DNA of 64,000 bases from Salinisphaera sp040361255 (GTDB taxonomy: Bacteria > Pseudomonadota > Gammaproteobacteria > Nevskiales > Salinisphaeraceae): positions 16,103 through 80,102 of the forward strand of contig NZ_APNG01000020.1 of NCBI RefSeq assembly GCF_040361255.1. Reading direction: 5' to 3'. The notes below the pieces were generated by a model, which was not told the origin of the DNA, made no database searches, and worked only from the letters and a program-made list of their open reading frames with translations. Position 1 is the first letter of the stretch; each line of letters begins with the position of its first letter. A program made the translations under genes and the position numbers. Positions 37,851 to 47,346 of the stretch are shown piece by piece.

Positions 37851-37879
37851 TTTATACCATAGCGGCCCTTCGCAGGCTA
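37851..37879 (-). promoter_or_regulatory. Candidate rpsB promoter with extended -10
   Basis: The minus strand reads TGG-TATAAA (37859-37851), an extended -10 element, with a weak -35 (TAGCCT) 17 bases upstream and a GC-rich stretch after the -10, as is usual for stringently controlled ribosomal genes. It implies a leader of about 165 bases before rpsB. Confidence 0.45.
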
Positions 37880-37936
37880 GCATCGGCCGTAAATCGGCCG
37901 CGATTCATAGACGATTTTAGCAAGGACCGATAACGC

Positions 37937-38701
37937 ATGAGCGTGACCATCAAGACCCCCGAAGAACAGGACAAGATGCGCGAGGCCGGCCGTCTGGCCG
38001 CGCAGGTTCTGGATATGATCACGCCGCATGTGCAGCCCGGCGTGACGACCGACGAACTCAATACGATCTGTCACGATTACATGGTCGACGAGCTGGGCAC
38101 CACGCCCGCGCCACTGAACTACCACGGCTTCCCGAAATCGATCTGCACATCGATCAATCACGTCGTTTGCCACGGCATCCCGGGCGAAAAGGCGCTCAAG
38201 AAAGGCGACGCGGTCAATATTGATGTCACCCTGATCAAGGACGGCTATCACGGCGACAGCTCGCGTATGTATTTCGCTGGCGAACCCTCGATCAAGGCCC
38301 GCCGCCTGTCGGATATCGCCGAAGCCGCGCTCTACAAGGGCATCGAGGTGGTGCGCCCGGGCGCGACCCTGGGCGATATCGGCGCGACGATTCAGGCCTT
38401 CGTGGAATCCAAACGCGCTTCGGTCGTGCGCGAGTACTGCGGCCACGGCATCGGTCTGGGTTTTCATGAAGAGCCACAGGTGCTGCACTACGGCAAGGCC
38501 GGCCAGGGCCTGCGCCTGGAAGCCGGCATGACGTTCACCATCGAGCCCATGGTCAACGCCGGCAAGCGGCACGTAAAAGTACTGCCCGACGGCTGGACCG
38601 TGGTCACCAAGGATCATTCGCTGTCGGCCCAGTGGGAACACACCGTGCTGGTGACCGAAGATGGCGTGGAAATCCTCACCCCCAGCCAGCTGAGCGCCTA
38701 G
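37937..38701 (+). CDS. map: Type I methionine aminopeptidase
   Basis: Removes the initiator methionine from new proteins. The dinuclear metal ligands can be placed in NIDVTLIKDGYHGD, GHGIGLGFHE, FTIEPM and the final EDGVEILT segment. It has 254 residues. An AAGGA sequence precedes the ATG. It is divergent from rpsB, the usual arrangement, and its stop codon directly abuts the glnD start. Confidence 0.96.
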   Translation: MSVTIKTPEEQDKMREAGRLAAQVLDMITPHVQPGVTTDELNTICHDYMVDELGTTPAPLNYHGFPKSICTSINHVVCHGIPGEKALKKGDAVNIDVTLIKDGYHGDSSRMYFAGEPSIKARRLSDIAEAALYKGIEVVRPGATLGDIGATIQAFVESKRASVVREYCGHGIGLGFHEEPQVLHYGKAGQGLRLEAGMTFTIEPMVNAGKRHVKVLPDGWTVVTKDHSLSAQWEHTVLVTEDGVEILTPSQLSA

Positions 38702-41374
38702 ATGGCTCAAACCGTCGAGACCCGCCGCCGCGCCCAGGCCGAACTCGGCGACTGGGACGATTTCATTGCCCGCGCGGGCAACGCCGAAGGTGCGTCGATC
38801 GCGCAGGCGCGCGAATATCTCGATACCGGGCGCGAACGTATCGAACGCGCGTTTCGGGCCGGCGCGCATGTCGATGTGCTCGTGGGCGCGCGTAGCGAAC
38901 TGGTCGATGCCGTGCTCACCAATGCCTGGCAGGCCCTGGCTGACTCATCCGATGCCTGCCTGGTGGCGGTCGGCGGCTACGGGCGCGGCGAACTGCTGCC
39001 GCATTCGGATATCGACCTGCTCATACTCTATCGCCAGGGCACGCTCGATACGGTCGGCCCGGCGCTAGAGCGCTTTTTGACCCATCTATGGGATATCGGT
39101 CTGGAAGTCGGCCATAGCGTGCGCTCTCCGGCCGAGTGTGCCGAACAGGCCGCAGGCGATATCACCATCATGACCAACCTCATGGAGTCGCGTGCGCTAG
39201 CCGGCGACGCGGCCCTGTTCGCCGCCATGCGCGCAGCGACCTCGGTCGAACACATCTGGCCCTCGGCCGAGTTCTTCAAGGCCAAGATCGAGGAACAGCA
39301 GGCGCGCCATGCCCGCTACGACGAAACCGCCTACAAGCTCGAACCCAATACCAAGGAATCGCCCGGCGGGCTGCGCGATATCCAGACCATCGCCTGGGTG
39401 GCCAAACGTCAGTTCGCCGCCCAGACGCTGGACGGGCTGGTCGACTACGGCTTCCTGAGCGACCGCGAGTTCACTGAGCTCAAACGGGGTCAGGCCTTTC
39501 TCTGGCGCGTACGCTTTGCTCTGCACACGCTCACGGACCGACCGGAAGACCGACTGCTGTTCGATCACCAGATCCAGATCGCCAAACTGCTGGGCTACGA
39601 GGACGAGGAAAACAACCTTGCCGTCGAACAGTTCATGCAGAAATATTACCGTAATATCAAAGCGCTAACCGCGCTTAACGATATTCTGCTGCAACTTTTT
39701 TCCGAAGCGATTCTTCATTTCGGCGACGACGAACGCGCGCGCCCGATCAACGAACGGTTCCAGTCACGCCACGGTTTCATTGAAGTTACCGCCGACGATG
39801 TCTTCGTCAAGCACCCCAGCGCACTGCTCGAGATCTTCTATCTCATGCAGACGCGTCCGCGCTTGACCGGCATTCGTGCGCATACCCTGCGCCTGATGCG
39901 TCGCGATCGCCACCTCATCGATAAAAACTTCCGCAATTCAATCCATTGCCGGCGACTTTTTACCGAGATACTACGCCAGCGCGGCGGAGTGACCCGGGCA
40001 CTCAGGCGGATGAACCGCTACGGCATACTGGGCCGCTACCTGCCGAACTTCGGCAAGATCATCGGGCGCATGCAGTACGACCTGTTTCATACGCTCACGG
40101 TCGACGAACACACCCTGTTCGTCATTCGCAATCTGCGCCGGCTGGTACTGCCCCGCTTCCAGCACGAACTGCCCTTTGCAAGCGAACTCATGCAGTCGCT
40201 CAACAAACCGCAGATCCTCTATATCGCCGGGCTCATGCACGATATCGCCAAGGGCCGCGGCGGCGACCATTCCGAACTGGGCGCAGTCGACGCCCGCAAA
40301 TTCTGCGTGGACCACGGTATTTCGTCGGACGATACCGAGCTGGTGTGCTGGCTCGTACGCCAGCACCTGCTGATGTCGATGACCGCACAACGACGCGATA
40401 TCAACGATGTACAGGTGGTTAATGAGTTCGCACGTGAAGTCGGCAACCGGGAACGACTGGATCGGCTGTTCCTGCTGACGGTTTGCGATATCCGTGCCAC
40501 GAACCCGAATCTGTGGAACTCCTGGAAGGAAAGCCTGCTCGTCGATCTGTATACCAGCACACGGCGTGCGCTCGAACGCGGCCTGGACGATCCACTCGAC
40601 GAAGCCGAGCTGATTGCCGAAACCCGTAGTGCAGCCGCTGCCATGCTGACCCGATCCCGGGTAAATACACCGCGATTCAAGGAAGTATGGTCACGTTTTG
40701 AACCGGATTATTTCCTCCGGCACAGCCCCGAAGAAATCGCCCGACAGACACGTGCGATCGTCACCCACGACGGTGACGGCCCGCTGGTCACTGTCGCCGA
40801 GATCTCCGATCAGGGCAGCACCCTGTTCGTCTACAGCCGTGATCGCAACTATCTGTTCGGCGTGGCCACCGGCGTACTGGCCCAGCTAGGGTTATCGATT
40901 CTGGATGCGCGTATCAACACCACGCGTGACGACTACACGCTCGACACCTACGTAATCTGCGAAAGCGACGGCCAGCCCATCACCGATGCCTATCGCCGAC
41001 GGGAAATCGAGGACACCCTGCGCGCGGCGATTGCCAATCCCGAGGTCGAGAGCATTGACGTCACCCGGCGCGCGTCGCGGCGTGCCCGTTATTTCAATGT
41101 GCCCACCCAGATCTATTTCAGCGAGACACCCGAGCGTGCCTGTACCGTCATGGAGGTGGTCACCGCCGACCGGCCCGGCCTGTTGTCGCTGATCGGCGAT
41201 ACCTTCTACCGCTTCGGCATTCTGCTGGAGACCGCCAAGATCGCGACCATCGGCGAACGGGCCGAAGACGTGTTCTTTATTACCGACCGCGACCACGCGC
41301 CCCTACGGGATCGCGAAACCCGATCGCGGCTACGACAGACCCTGACCAACGAACTCGACAAGAACGGCCCATGA
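38702..41374 (+). CDS. glnD: Bifunctional PII uridylyltransferase/uridylyl-removing enzyme
   Basis: The sensor of cellular nitrogen status that adds UMP to PII proteins, or removes it when glutamine is high. The nucleotidyltransferase motif GGYGRGELLPHSDID begins at about residue 91, the HD hydrolase domain has its HD pair at residues 513-514 (GLMHDIAKGRGGDHSELG), and two C-terminal ACT domains (about 700-780 and 805-885) sense glutamine. The length of 890 is standard. It begins at the base after the map stop and overlaps dapC by four bases. Confidence 0.96.
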   Translation: MAQTVETRRRAQAELGDWDDFIARAGNAEGASIAQAREYLDTGRERIERAFRAGAHVDVLVGARSELVDAVLTNAWQALADSSDACLVAVGGYGRGELLPHSDIDLLILYRQGTLDTVGPALERFLTHLWDIGLEVGHSVRSPAECAEQAAGDITIMTNLMESRALAGDAALFAAMRAATSVEHIWPSAEFFKAKIEEQQARHARYDETAYKLEPNTKESPGGLRDIQTIAWVAKRQFAAQTLDGLVDYGFLSDREFTELKRGQAFLWRVRFALHTLTDRPEDRLLFDHQIQIAKLLGYEDEENNLAVEQFMQKYYRNIKALTALNDILLQLFSEAILHFGDDERARPINERFQSRHGFIEVTADDVFVKHPSALLEIFYLMQTRPRLTGIRAHTLRLMRRDRHLIDKNFRNSIHCRRLFTEILRQRGGVTRALRRMNRYGILGRYLPNFGKIIGRMQYDLFHTLTVDEHTLFVIRNLRRLVLPRFQHELPFASELMQSLNKPQILYIAGLMHDIAKGRGGDHSELGAVDARKFCVDHGISSDDTELVCWLVRQHLLMSMTAQRRDINDVQVVNEFAREVGNRERLDRLFLLTVCDIRATNPNLWNSWKESLLVDLYTSTRRALERGLDDPLDEAELIAETRSAAAAMLTRSRVNTPRFKEVWSRFEPDYFLRHSPEEIARQTRAIVTHDGDGPLVTVAEISDQGSTLFVYSRDRNYLFGVATGVLAQLGLSILDARINTTRDDYTLDTYVICESDGQPITDAYRRREIEDTLRAAIANPEVESIDVTRRASRRARYFNVPTQIYFSETPERACTVMEVVTADRPGLLSLIGDTFYRFGILLETAKIATIGERAEDVFFITDRDHAPLRDRETRSRLRQTLTNELDKNGP

Positions 41375-42576
41375 ACCCACGTCTCGATGCGCTGCAGCCG
41401 TATCCATTCGAGCGCCTGTCGGCGCTGTTGCGCGATACGCAGCCGAACACGGCCCAGCCACCCATTTCCCTGGCGATCGGCGAGCCTCAGCACCCACCGG
41501 CGGAAGTAGCCCGCGTCGCACTACTCGGCGCCCTCGACGGCATCGCCCACTATCCGCCAACCCAGGGCAGCGAAGCGTTGCGTGCGGCCATCGGCGACTG
41601 GTTGGCATGGCGCTTTAATATCGCACGCCAGGCGGTTGATGATAAACGTCATATCCTGCCCGCAGCGGGCACGCGCGAAGCGCTGTTTTCGTTCGCCCAA
41701 GCGGTAATCGACCCATCTAGAGCGGGCGCGGCGGTCGCCATGCCCAACCCGGGCTACCAGATCTATGAAGGCGCGGCGCTGCTGGCCGGGGCCGAGCCGT
41801 TGTATCTGCCCTGCCTGCCGGACACCGATTTCCTGGCCGATCTCGACGCGCTGAGCGCGGCCGCCTGGGATCGTGTTCAGCTGCTCTATCTATGTTCGCC
41901 CGGTAATCCAACCGGCGCGGTGGCCGATCGCGCCTATCTCGAACGTGCGCTCGAACTGGCCGACCGGCACGATTTCATCATTGCCTCGGACGAGTGCTAC
42001 AGCGAAATCTATGCCGACGAAGACGCGCCGCCGCCGGGCTTGCTGGATATCGCCCATGCCGGCGGTCGCGACGATTTCTCACGCTGCGTGGTATTTCACA
42101 GTCTGTCGAAACGATCCAATCTGCCCGGCCTTCGCTCCGGCTTCGTCGCCGGCGACGGCCGCGTGCTGACCCAGTATCTGCGCTATCGCACCTACCACGG
42201 CGCGACCCTGGGTGCGCACGTACAGGCGGCCAGCATCGCGGCCTGGCGCGACGAAACCCATGTGCGGGCCAATCGCGATCGCTATCGCGAGAAATACGCG
42301 GCGGTCATGCCGCTGCTCGAACCGTTATGCGAGGTCAGCCGTCCGCCCGGTTCGTTCTATCTATGGCCGGCCTTCGATACCAGCGACGAAGCCTTGACCG
42401 TGGCCGCCCTGCGCGACGAAAACCTGCGCGTGGTGCCGGGCCGCTATCTCGCCCGCGCCGCGGGCGGCGTCAACCCGGGCGAGAACCGCTTGCGCCTGTC
42501 CTTGGTGGCATCCACGGCCGATTGTGTCGAAGCGGCCACGCGGCTGGGCCGCGTGTGTGCCGCCGCCACGACCTAA
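41371..42576 (+). CDS. dapC: Succinyldiaminopimelate aminotransferase
   Basis: A fold-type I PLP aminotransferase of 401 residues that forms N-succinyl-LL-diaminopimelate in lysine and peptidoglycan precursor synthesis. The PLP lysine lies in HSLSKRSNLPGLRSGF and the cofactor-binding CSPGNPTGAV is intact. Assignment to DapC rests on sequence type and on its neighbours: glnD upstream and dapD, yffB and dapE downstream, which together supply most of the succinylase route. Confidence 0.92.
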   Translation: MNPRLDALQPYPFERLSALLRDTQPNTAQPPISLAIGEPQHPPAEVARVALLGALDGIAHYPPTQGSEALRAAIGDWLAWRFNIARQAVDDKRHILPAAGTREALFSFAQAVIDPSRAGAAVAMPNPGYQIYEGAALLAGAEPLYLPCLPDTDFLADLDALSAAAWDRVQLLYLCSPGNPTGAVADRAYLERALELADRHDFIIASDECYSEIYADEDAPPPGLLDIAHAGGRDDFSRCVVFHSLSKRSNLPGLRSGFVAGDGRVLTQYLRYRTYHGATLGAHVQAASIAAWRDETHVRANRDRYREKYAAVMPLLEPLCEVSRPPGSFYLWPAFDTSDEALTVAALRDENLRVVPGRYLARAAGGVNPGENRLRLSLVASTADCVEAATRLGRVCAAATT

Positions 42577-42754
42577 CGGCCGTCGTCGAAACGATTGATC
42601 CGGTGCGCCGACGCGCGCCCGGATCGCGCAGCCGCGAGGCTACACCGCTTCGACAGCCCGCGGGCTACGACCCGGCCGGTTGAATACGTTAAACTCTCGC
42701 GCCTTCAATACGAACCCAACCGCGCGTCCAGCGAGCGCGCTGCAAGGAGACGCC

Positions 42755-43576
42755 ATGGCCGACACCCAGCAGATCATCGAACAGGCTTTCGAAAACCGCG
42801 CCGATATCTCGCCTGACAATGCCGATGCGAGCGTGCGCGACGCGGTACAGAGCGCGCTGGACCTGCTCGATTCCGGCAAGGCACGGGTAGCCGAACCCAC
42901 CGCTGAGGGCTGGGTTGTCAACGAATGGCTCAAGAAGGCGGTGCTGCTGTCGTTCCGGCTGCGCGACAACACGCCGATCGACGGTGCGCATACGCGCTAC
43001 TTCGACAAGGTGCCTTCGAAGTATGCCCAGTACGACGCCGACGATTTTCAGAAACAGGGCGCACGTATCGTGCCGCCGGCCATGGTGCGTCGTGGTGCGC
43101 ATATCGCGCCCAATGCCGTGATCATGCCCAGCTACGTCAACATCGGCGCCTATGTTGGCAGCGGCGCGATGATCGACACCTGGGCCACGGTCGGCTCCTG
43201 TGCGCAGGTCGGAGAGAACGTGCATCTATCCGGCGGTGCGGGCCTCGGCGGCGTGCTCGAACCCTTGCAGGCCGCGCCCACGATCATCGAGGACAACTGC
43301 TTCATCGGCGCCCGCTCCGAGATTGTCGAAGGCGTACGCGTGGGCCGCGGCTCGGTGATTTCCATGGGCGTATTCATTGGCGCCTCGACGCCGATCTACG
43401 ACCGCGAAGCCGATCAGATCATCCACGGTGAAGTACCGCCCGGTTCGGTCGTCGTCGCCGGCAGCCTGCCGCGCGATAACGGGCGCTACAGCATCAACGC
43501 CGCGATCATCGTCAAGAAAGTCGATGAAGGTACGCGTGCGAAAGTCGGTATCAACGAACTGCTGCGCAGCGCCTGA
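42755..43576 (+). CDS. dapD: Tetrahydrodipicolinate N-succinyltransferase
   Basis: Succinylates tetrahydrodipicolinate, the committed step of the succinylase branch of lysine synthesis. It is a hexapeptide-repeat beta-helix enzyme with characteristic SYVNIGAYVGSGAMIDTW and GGVLEPLQA. The ATG at 42755 is fixed by AAGGAGA at 42744-42750 and gives 273 residues (E. coli 274). The 178-base gap before it suggests a separate promoter, but none is clear. Confidence 0.96.
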   Translation: MADTQQIIEQAFENRADISPDNADASVRDAVQSALDLLDSGKARVAEPTAEGWVVNEWLKKAVLLSFRLRDNTPIDGAHTRYFDKVPSKYAQYDADDFQKQGARIVPPAMVRRGAHIAPNAVIMPSYVNIGAYVGSGAMIDTWATVGSCAQVGENVHLSGGAGLGGVLEPLQAAPTIIEDNCFIGARSEIVEGVRVGRGSVISMGVFIGASTPIYDREADQIIHGEVPPGSVVVAGSLPRDNGRYSINAAIIVKKVDEGTRAKVGINELLRSA

Positions 43577-43582
43577 TCGGCC

Positions 43583-43933
43583 ATGATCCGGATCTACGGC
43601 ATCGCCAGCTGTGATACCTGCCGCAAGGCCCGCCAGTGGTTGTCGAGCGCGGACATCGACCACGAATGGATCGATGTGCGCGCCGACGGCGTGGGCCGCG
43701 AGCGGCTCGAACAGTGGCGCCAGGCGCTGGGCGATGGCGCGCTGCTCAACAAACGCAGCAAGACCTGGCGTGACTTCGATACGCAACAGCGCGAAGCGGC
43801 CGAGGCTGACCCGCTGGCCGTGCTGATCGAACACCCCACCCTGATCAAGCGCCCGATTCTGGAAACGCCGACCGACACACTGGCCGGCTTTTCCGCAGCA
43901 CGTTATGAAGCCGCACTCGCAGGCGCCGACTGA
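43583..43933 (+). CDS. ArsC/Spx-family thioredoxin-fold protein YffB
   Basis: A 116-residue protein of the arsenate reductase/Spx family. The N-terminal thioredoxin-like start is IYGIASCDTCRKAR with a CxxC pair at C10 and C13, and the C-terminal LIKRPILE is the family signature. Location directly before dapE is the same as for E. coli yffB, so it is more likely a YffB-type glutathione-dependent reductase of unknown substrate than a true arsenate reductase. Its stop overlaps the dapE start by one base. Confidence 0.88.
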   Translation: MIRIYGIASCDTCRKARQWLSSADIDHEWIDVRADGVGRERLEQWRQALGDGALLNKRSKTWRDFDTQQREAAEADPLAVLIEHPTLIKRPILETPTDTLAGFSAARYEAALAGAD

Positions 43934-45066
43934 TGGCCGACGAGGCGCTCGATCTCGCCCGTGCGCTGATCGCGCGCGCTTCGGTCACGCCCGACGACGC
44001 TGGCTGCCAAAAGCTGATCGGCGAACGGCTGGCCGCGGCCGGTTTTGCCGTCGAGCATCTGCGTTTCGGCGACGTCGATAATCTATGGGCTGTCGCCGGC
44101 GACAGTGGACCCTTGCTGTGTTTCGCCGGCCATACCGATGTGGTGCCCCCTGGCCCGCTCGAGGACTGGTCGCACGATCCGTTCGCAGCCACCCTCGACC
44201 ACGGCTGGCTGATCGGCCGCGGTGCAGCGGATATGAAATCCAGCGTCGCGGCGATGGTCTGTGCCGCGGAGCGCTTTCGTGCACGCCAGCCCGAGCACGG
44301 CGGGCGGCTGGCGTTTTTGCTGACCAGCGACGAGGAAGGCCCCGCTGTAGATGGCACCCGCGCGGTCATGGATTGGCTCGCCGAACGCGGCGTCGCGATC
44401 GATTACTGTCTCGTCGGCGAACCGTCGTCGACCGACACGCTCGGCGATACGGTCAAGAACGGCCGCCGCGGCAGTCTCAATGGGCATGCCCGAATCAGAG
44501 GCCGCCAGGGTCATGTAGCCTATCCGCACAAGGCGGATAACGCTCTGCATCGTTTGTTGGCGCTGCTGGCGGACCTGGCCGCCCACCACTGGGACGATGG
44601 CGACGAGTTCTTTCCGCCGACCTCGTTTCAGGTTTCCAATCTACAAGCGGGAACCGGCGCGGAAAACGTCATTCCCGGTATCGCCGAGGCACGCTTCAAC
44701 TGGCGCTTCAATCCCAAACAGGATGAAGCCAGCATCCGCCGTCAGGTCGAACAGCGCTGCGTGGCCCACGGTATTCCGGCCGAAGCGATCGCATGGCGGC
44801 TGTCCGGCGCGCCGTTCATCACCCGCGAGGGCGCACTCATTGACGCCACGCGTGCCGCGATTCGCGAGCACGCCGGGCTCGATACCGTACTTTCCACCGC
44901 GGGTGGAACATCGGACGGCCGCTTCATTGCCCCAACAGGCGCCCAGGTCCTGGAACTCGGCCCGCTCAACGACACCATTCATCAGGCCGACGAAAAGATC
45001 GCCGCCGCCGATGTGGCCCGTCTGAGCGCCATCTACGAAGACATCGTCGCCCGACTTCTGAACTAG
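43933..45066 (+). CDS. dapE: Succinyl-diaminopimelate desuccinylase
   Basis: A dinuclear zinc M20-family hydrolase releasing LL-diaminopimelate. The zinc-binding FAGHTDVVPPG, GRGAADMKSS and DEEGPAVDGT motifs are in place, and the C-terminal GGTSDGRF completes the site. It has 377 residues. It ends the glnD-dapC-dapD-yffB-dapE run. Confidence 0.96.
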   Translation: MADEALDLARALIARASVTPDDAGCQKLIGERLAAAGFAVEHLRFGDVDNLWAVAGDSGPLLCFAGHTDVVPPGPLEDWSHDPFAATLDHGWLIGRGAADMKSSVAAMVCAAERFRARQPEHGGRLAFLLTSDEEGPAVDGTRAVMDWLAERGVAIDYCLVGEPSSTDTLGDTVKNGRRGSLNGHARIRGRQGHVAYPHKADNALHRLLALLADLAAHHWDDGDEFFPPTSFQVSNLQAGTGAENVIPGIAEARFNWRFNPKQDEASIRRQVEQRCVAHGIPAEAIAWRLSGAPFITREGALIDATRAAIREHAGLDTVLSTAGGTSDGRFIAPTGAQVLELGPLNDTIHQADEKIAAADVARLSAIYEDIVARLLN

Positions 45067-45447
45067 CGCGGCGCATCAACCCCCTGGCGCTGTTCAAAAG
45101 GCTGCCCCAGTCGCGTGATCTGTCGTTCCCGCCCTCAAGCAGGCAGGCTGTCCGCTAATGAACGCGAAGACACGCACATAAGACAATCATCCGCAGATCA
45201 ACACGGATCTGGACAGGCTGTCGGGCGGCACCGGGTTTGCGAGGTACCGGCGCTGGCAATTTCAATCTGTGCGAATCTGCGTCGATCTGCGGATGGCTTT
45301 GAAAACGCGGGCCGTGGCGTGAAACCGAGCGCGCCGGGCCGGCGCCGCCAGAGCGATGCGTTCATTCGTAGACATGCGATCGGAGCGGCCGCAGACAGCG
45401 GGCTGTCATGCGCAGTCGAAAAAGCACCGTCGCGACCGGCGAACGCC
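45067..45447. other. 381-base convergent intergenic region without a gene
   Basis: It lies between the ends of dapE (+) and the patatin gene (-). No frame here has protein-like character. It contains inverted copies of a degenerate repeat described in the next entry; no other structure was recognised. Confidence 0.6.
45188..45295. repeat. Inverted pair of CCGCAGAT-type intergenic repeats
   Basis: CATCCGCAGATC at 45188-45199 is matched exactly by its reverse complement at 45284-45295. Inside the right arm three degenerate AATCTGYG-like units follow each other (45264-45290), and the left arm has a related CGGATCTG unit. The pair could fold into a long stem-loop around an 84-base interior. The pattern resembles short extragenic palindromic elements spread in bacterial intergenic regions. 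Confidence 0.6.
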
Positions 45448-47268
45448 CTAATCCACCCGATTGGCCACGACCCGGGCACGAAAGGCGTCGCGGCGCTTGC
45501 CCAGCCATTCGTCGAGTTTCTGATCGGCATGGTGATAGGCACGGAACACGATCTCGTCGAGTTCGTCCCAATCGAACATGCTGATGCCGCCAACCGGCAT
45601 ATGCAGCACCAGATCGGCCCGGGCATCGATATCGCGGCTTTCGCGTTCGCTGGTGAGTGTGGCGGTATGGAACAGAATCTTGAACATGTTCAAATGCCGC
45701 GCGCTCGATCCCAGCGACAGCAGTGACGCGGTTTCTGCATCTTCCGCCATTTCCACGCGTAGATCGGTCGCCCGGCTGACATCGGAGACGATCACTTGCC
45801 CGCGCCCCATCGCCGCCATGACGTCGAACGGGATGGCATTGAGCAGCCCGCCATCCACGAGCAGATCGCCGCGATGAACCAACGGCGGCGCGATGCCGGG
45901 TACGGCCATGCTCGCACCCACCCAGGTGGCCAGTTCGCCTTGGTCGTGCACCACCGGCACGCCCCGGGTGAGATTGGTGCTCAGACAGTAGAACGGCAGG
46001 TCCAGATCTTCGATATGACGCTCGCCGAACAGGGTCTTGAGCTGGCGGCGAAACTTCTCCGCGCTGATCAACGAAATCCGCGATAACGAATAGTCGTTGA
46101 GAAAACGCCCGGTGACGAAGGTTTCTCGCATGCGTGCCAACATTTGCTGAGCATCCATGCCCATGGCCACCATCGCCGCGACCATCGCGCCCATGCTGGT
46201 GCCGCCCACGGCATCGATGGGGATGCCTTTTTCCTGCATCGCACGAATCAGACCGATATGCGCGAATCCGCGCGCCCCGCCGCCGCCCAGCACCAGACAC
46301 ACCGCGCGTCCGGAAATCATGCGCGCCAGTCGGCCCATTTCCGGCCCCGGCAGCGCCTTGGCGACCCGATGCTGGGCGATGGCACCCGCCATATCGCGCC
46401 AGGCACGCGCTGAATAACCGCCGCGCTCGGGTACCAGCACCACCATCTCCTGGGGCGCGCGCAGGGCCTGCTCGCGTATCCAGACCAGATTGCGCGATGC
46501 GAACGGCCGCTGGTCGCCGTGGGCGATCAGAATCACCCGGTCGGCCTGGCGCAGACAGCGGCGTGTCCAGGCATCGGGCTCGGTGCTGGCTTCGTAGACG
46601 ATATAGCGGTAGCGATCCTCGAGTTGCGTCAGCCAGGCTGACACACTGCGGTTGCGTTCACCGATACCGAAATCCACGGTCGCGGCCCCGTCGCCCAGGG
46701 CTGCGTCGACGCGCGTGGCATCCAGGCGCAGGGTGGACGCGGCCTGGCCCAGCTCGCAGCTCAACGCACGCGAAAACGCGGCCACGTCGATGCCCGGATG
46801 CACCGGCACGACGGCATACGTGCGCGCGCTACGTACGCTTTCACGCTGGGGTGCGGGCTTGACCGCACGCAGGCGTTCGACGATCTGGCGGGTGACCCGC
46901 AGCATGGCCTTCGGGTAGCGCTCGACCAGACTTTCGAACACCTCGCGGGAGACACGGATCAGCGCGGTATCACGCAAGGCGAACGCATCGGAGGAATGCG
47001 GCTCGGCCGTGATCAGGGTGATCTCACCCACGGTTTCGCCGGCGCTGCTTTCCCCCAGCAACAGGGGCGCACTGCCGGCTTCGGGCTGAACGACACGGAT
47101 ACGCCCGGATACCACCAGATAGAGCGCATCGCTGCTTTCGCCCACGCGAAACAAATACTGCCCGCCGCCGAGTTCGAGCCACTCCGCGCTGGCCGCCACC
47201 GAACGCAACGCCCGCCGGTCCAGTTCCCGGAACAGACTGCTCGCTTTGAGTGCAGAAACAATATCCAT
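45448..47268 (-). CDS. Cyclic-nucleotide-binding domain / patatin-like phospholipase
   Basis: A 606-residue protein of the bacterial NTE-like type. The N-terminal ~130 residues form a cNMP-binding domain (LVVSGRIRVVQ, GETVGEITLI). The middle (about 150-310) resembles the linker region of this family. The C-terminal patatin domain has the oxyanion motif GGGGARGFAH near residue 326, the nucleophile in GGTSMGAM near 354 and the catalytic Asp in LVDGGLLNAIP near 467. It should hydrolyse lysophospholipids at the membrane, perhaps gated by the regulatory domain; ligand and substrate are not known from sequence. Confidence 0.9.
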   Translation of the reverse strand: MDIVSALKASSLFRELDRRALRSVAASAEWLELGGGQYLFRVGESSDALYLVVSGRIRVVQPEAGSAPLLLGESSAGETVGEITLITAEPHSSDAFALRDTALIRVSREVFESLVERYPKAMLRVTRQIVERLRAVKPAPQRESVRSARTYAVVPVHPGIDVAAFSRALSCELGQAASTLRLDATRVDAALGDGAATVDFGIGERNRSVSAWLTQLEDRYRYIVYEASTEPDAWTRRCLRQADRVILIAHGDQRPFASRNLVWIREQALRAPQEMVVLVPERGGYSARAWRDMAGAIAQHRVAKALPGPEMGRLARMISGRAVCLVLGGGGARGFAHIGLIRAMQEKGIPIDAVGGTSMGAMVAAMVAMGMDAQQMLARMRETFVTGRFLNDYSLSRISLISAEKFRRQLKTLFGERHIEDLDLPFYCLSTNLTRGVPVVHDQGELATWVGASMAVPGIAPPLVHRGDLLVDGGLLNAIPFDVMAAMGRGQVIVSDVSRATDLRVEMAEDAETASLLSLGSSARHLNMFKILFHTATLTSERESRDIDARADLVLHMPVGGISMFDWDELDEIVFRAYHHADQKLDEWLGKRRDAFRARVVANRVD

Positions 47269-47294
47269 GAAGTGCGTATTGGTGCGCAGCGCAT

Positions 47295-47323
47295 AAAAAA
47301 GCCCGGGGCCTGCCCGGGCTTTT
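47295..47323 (-). terminator. Rho-independent terminator after fructose-bisphosphate aldolase
   Basis: AGCCCGGG (47300-47307) pairs with CCCGGGCT (47313-47320) around a five-base loop and is followed on the minus strand by six T residues. It lies 24 bases beyond the aldolase stop and isolates the patatin gene from it. Confidence 0.9.
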
Positions 47324-47346
47324 CAACCAGCGCCTACATCAGCCGA

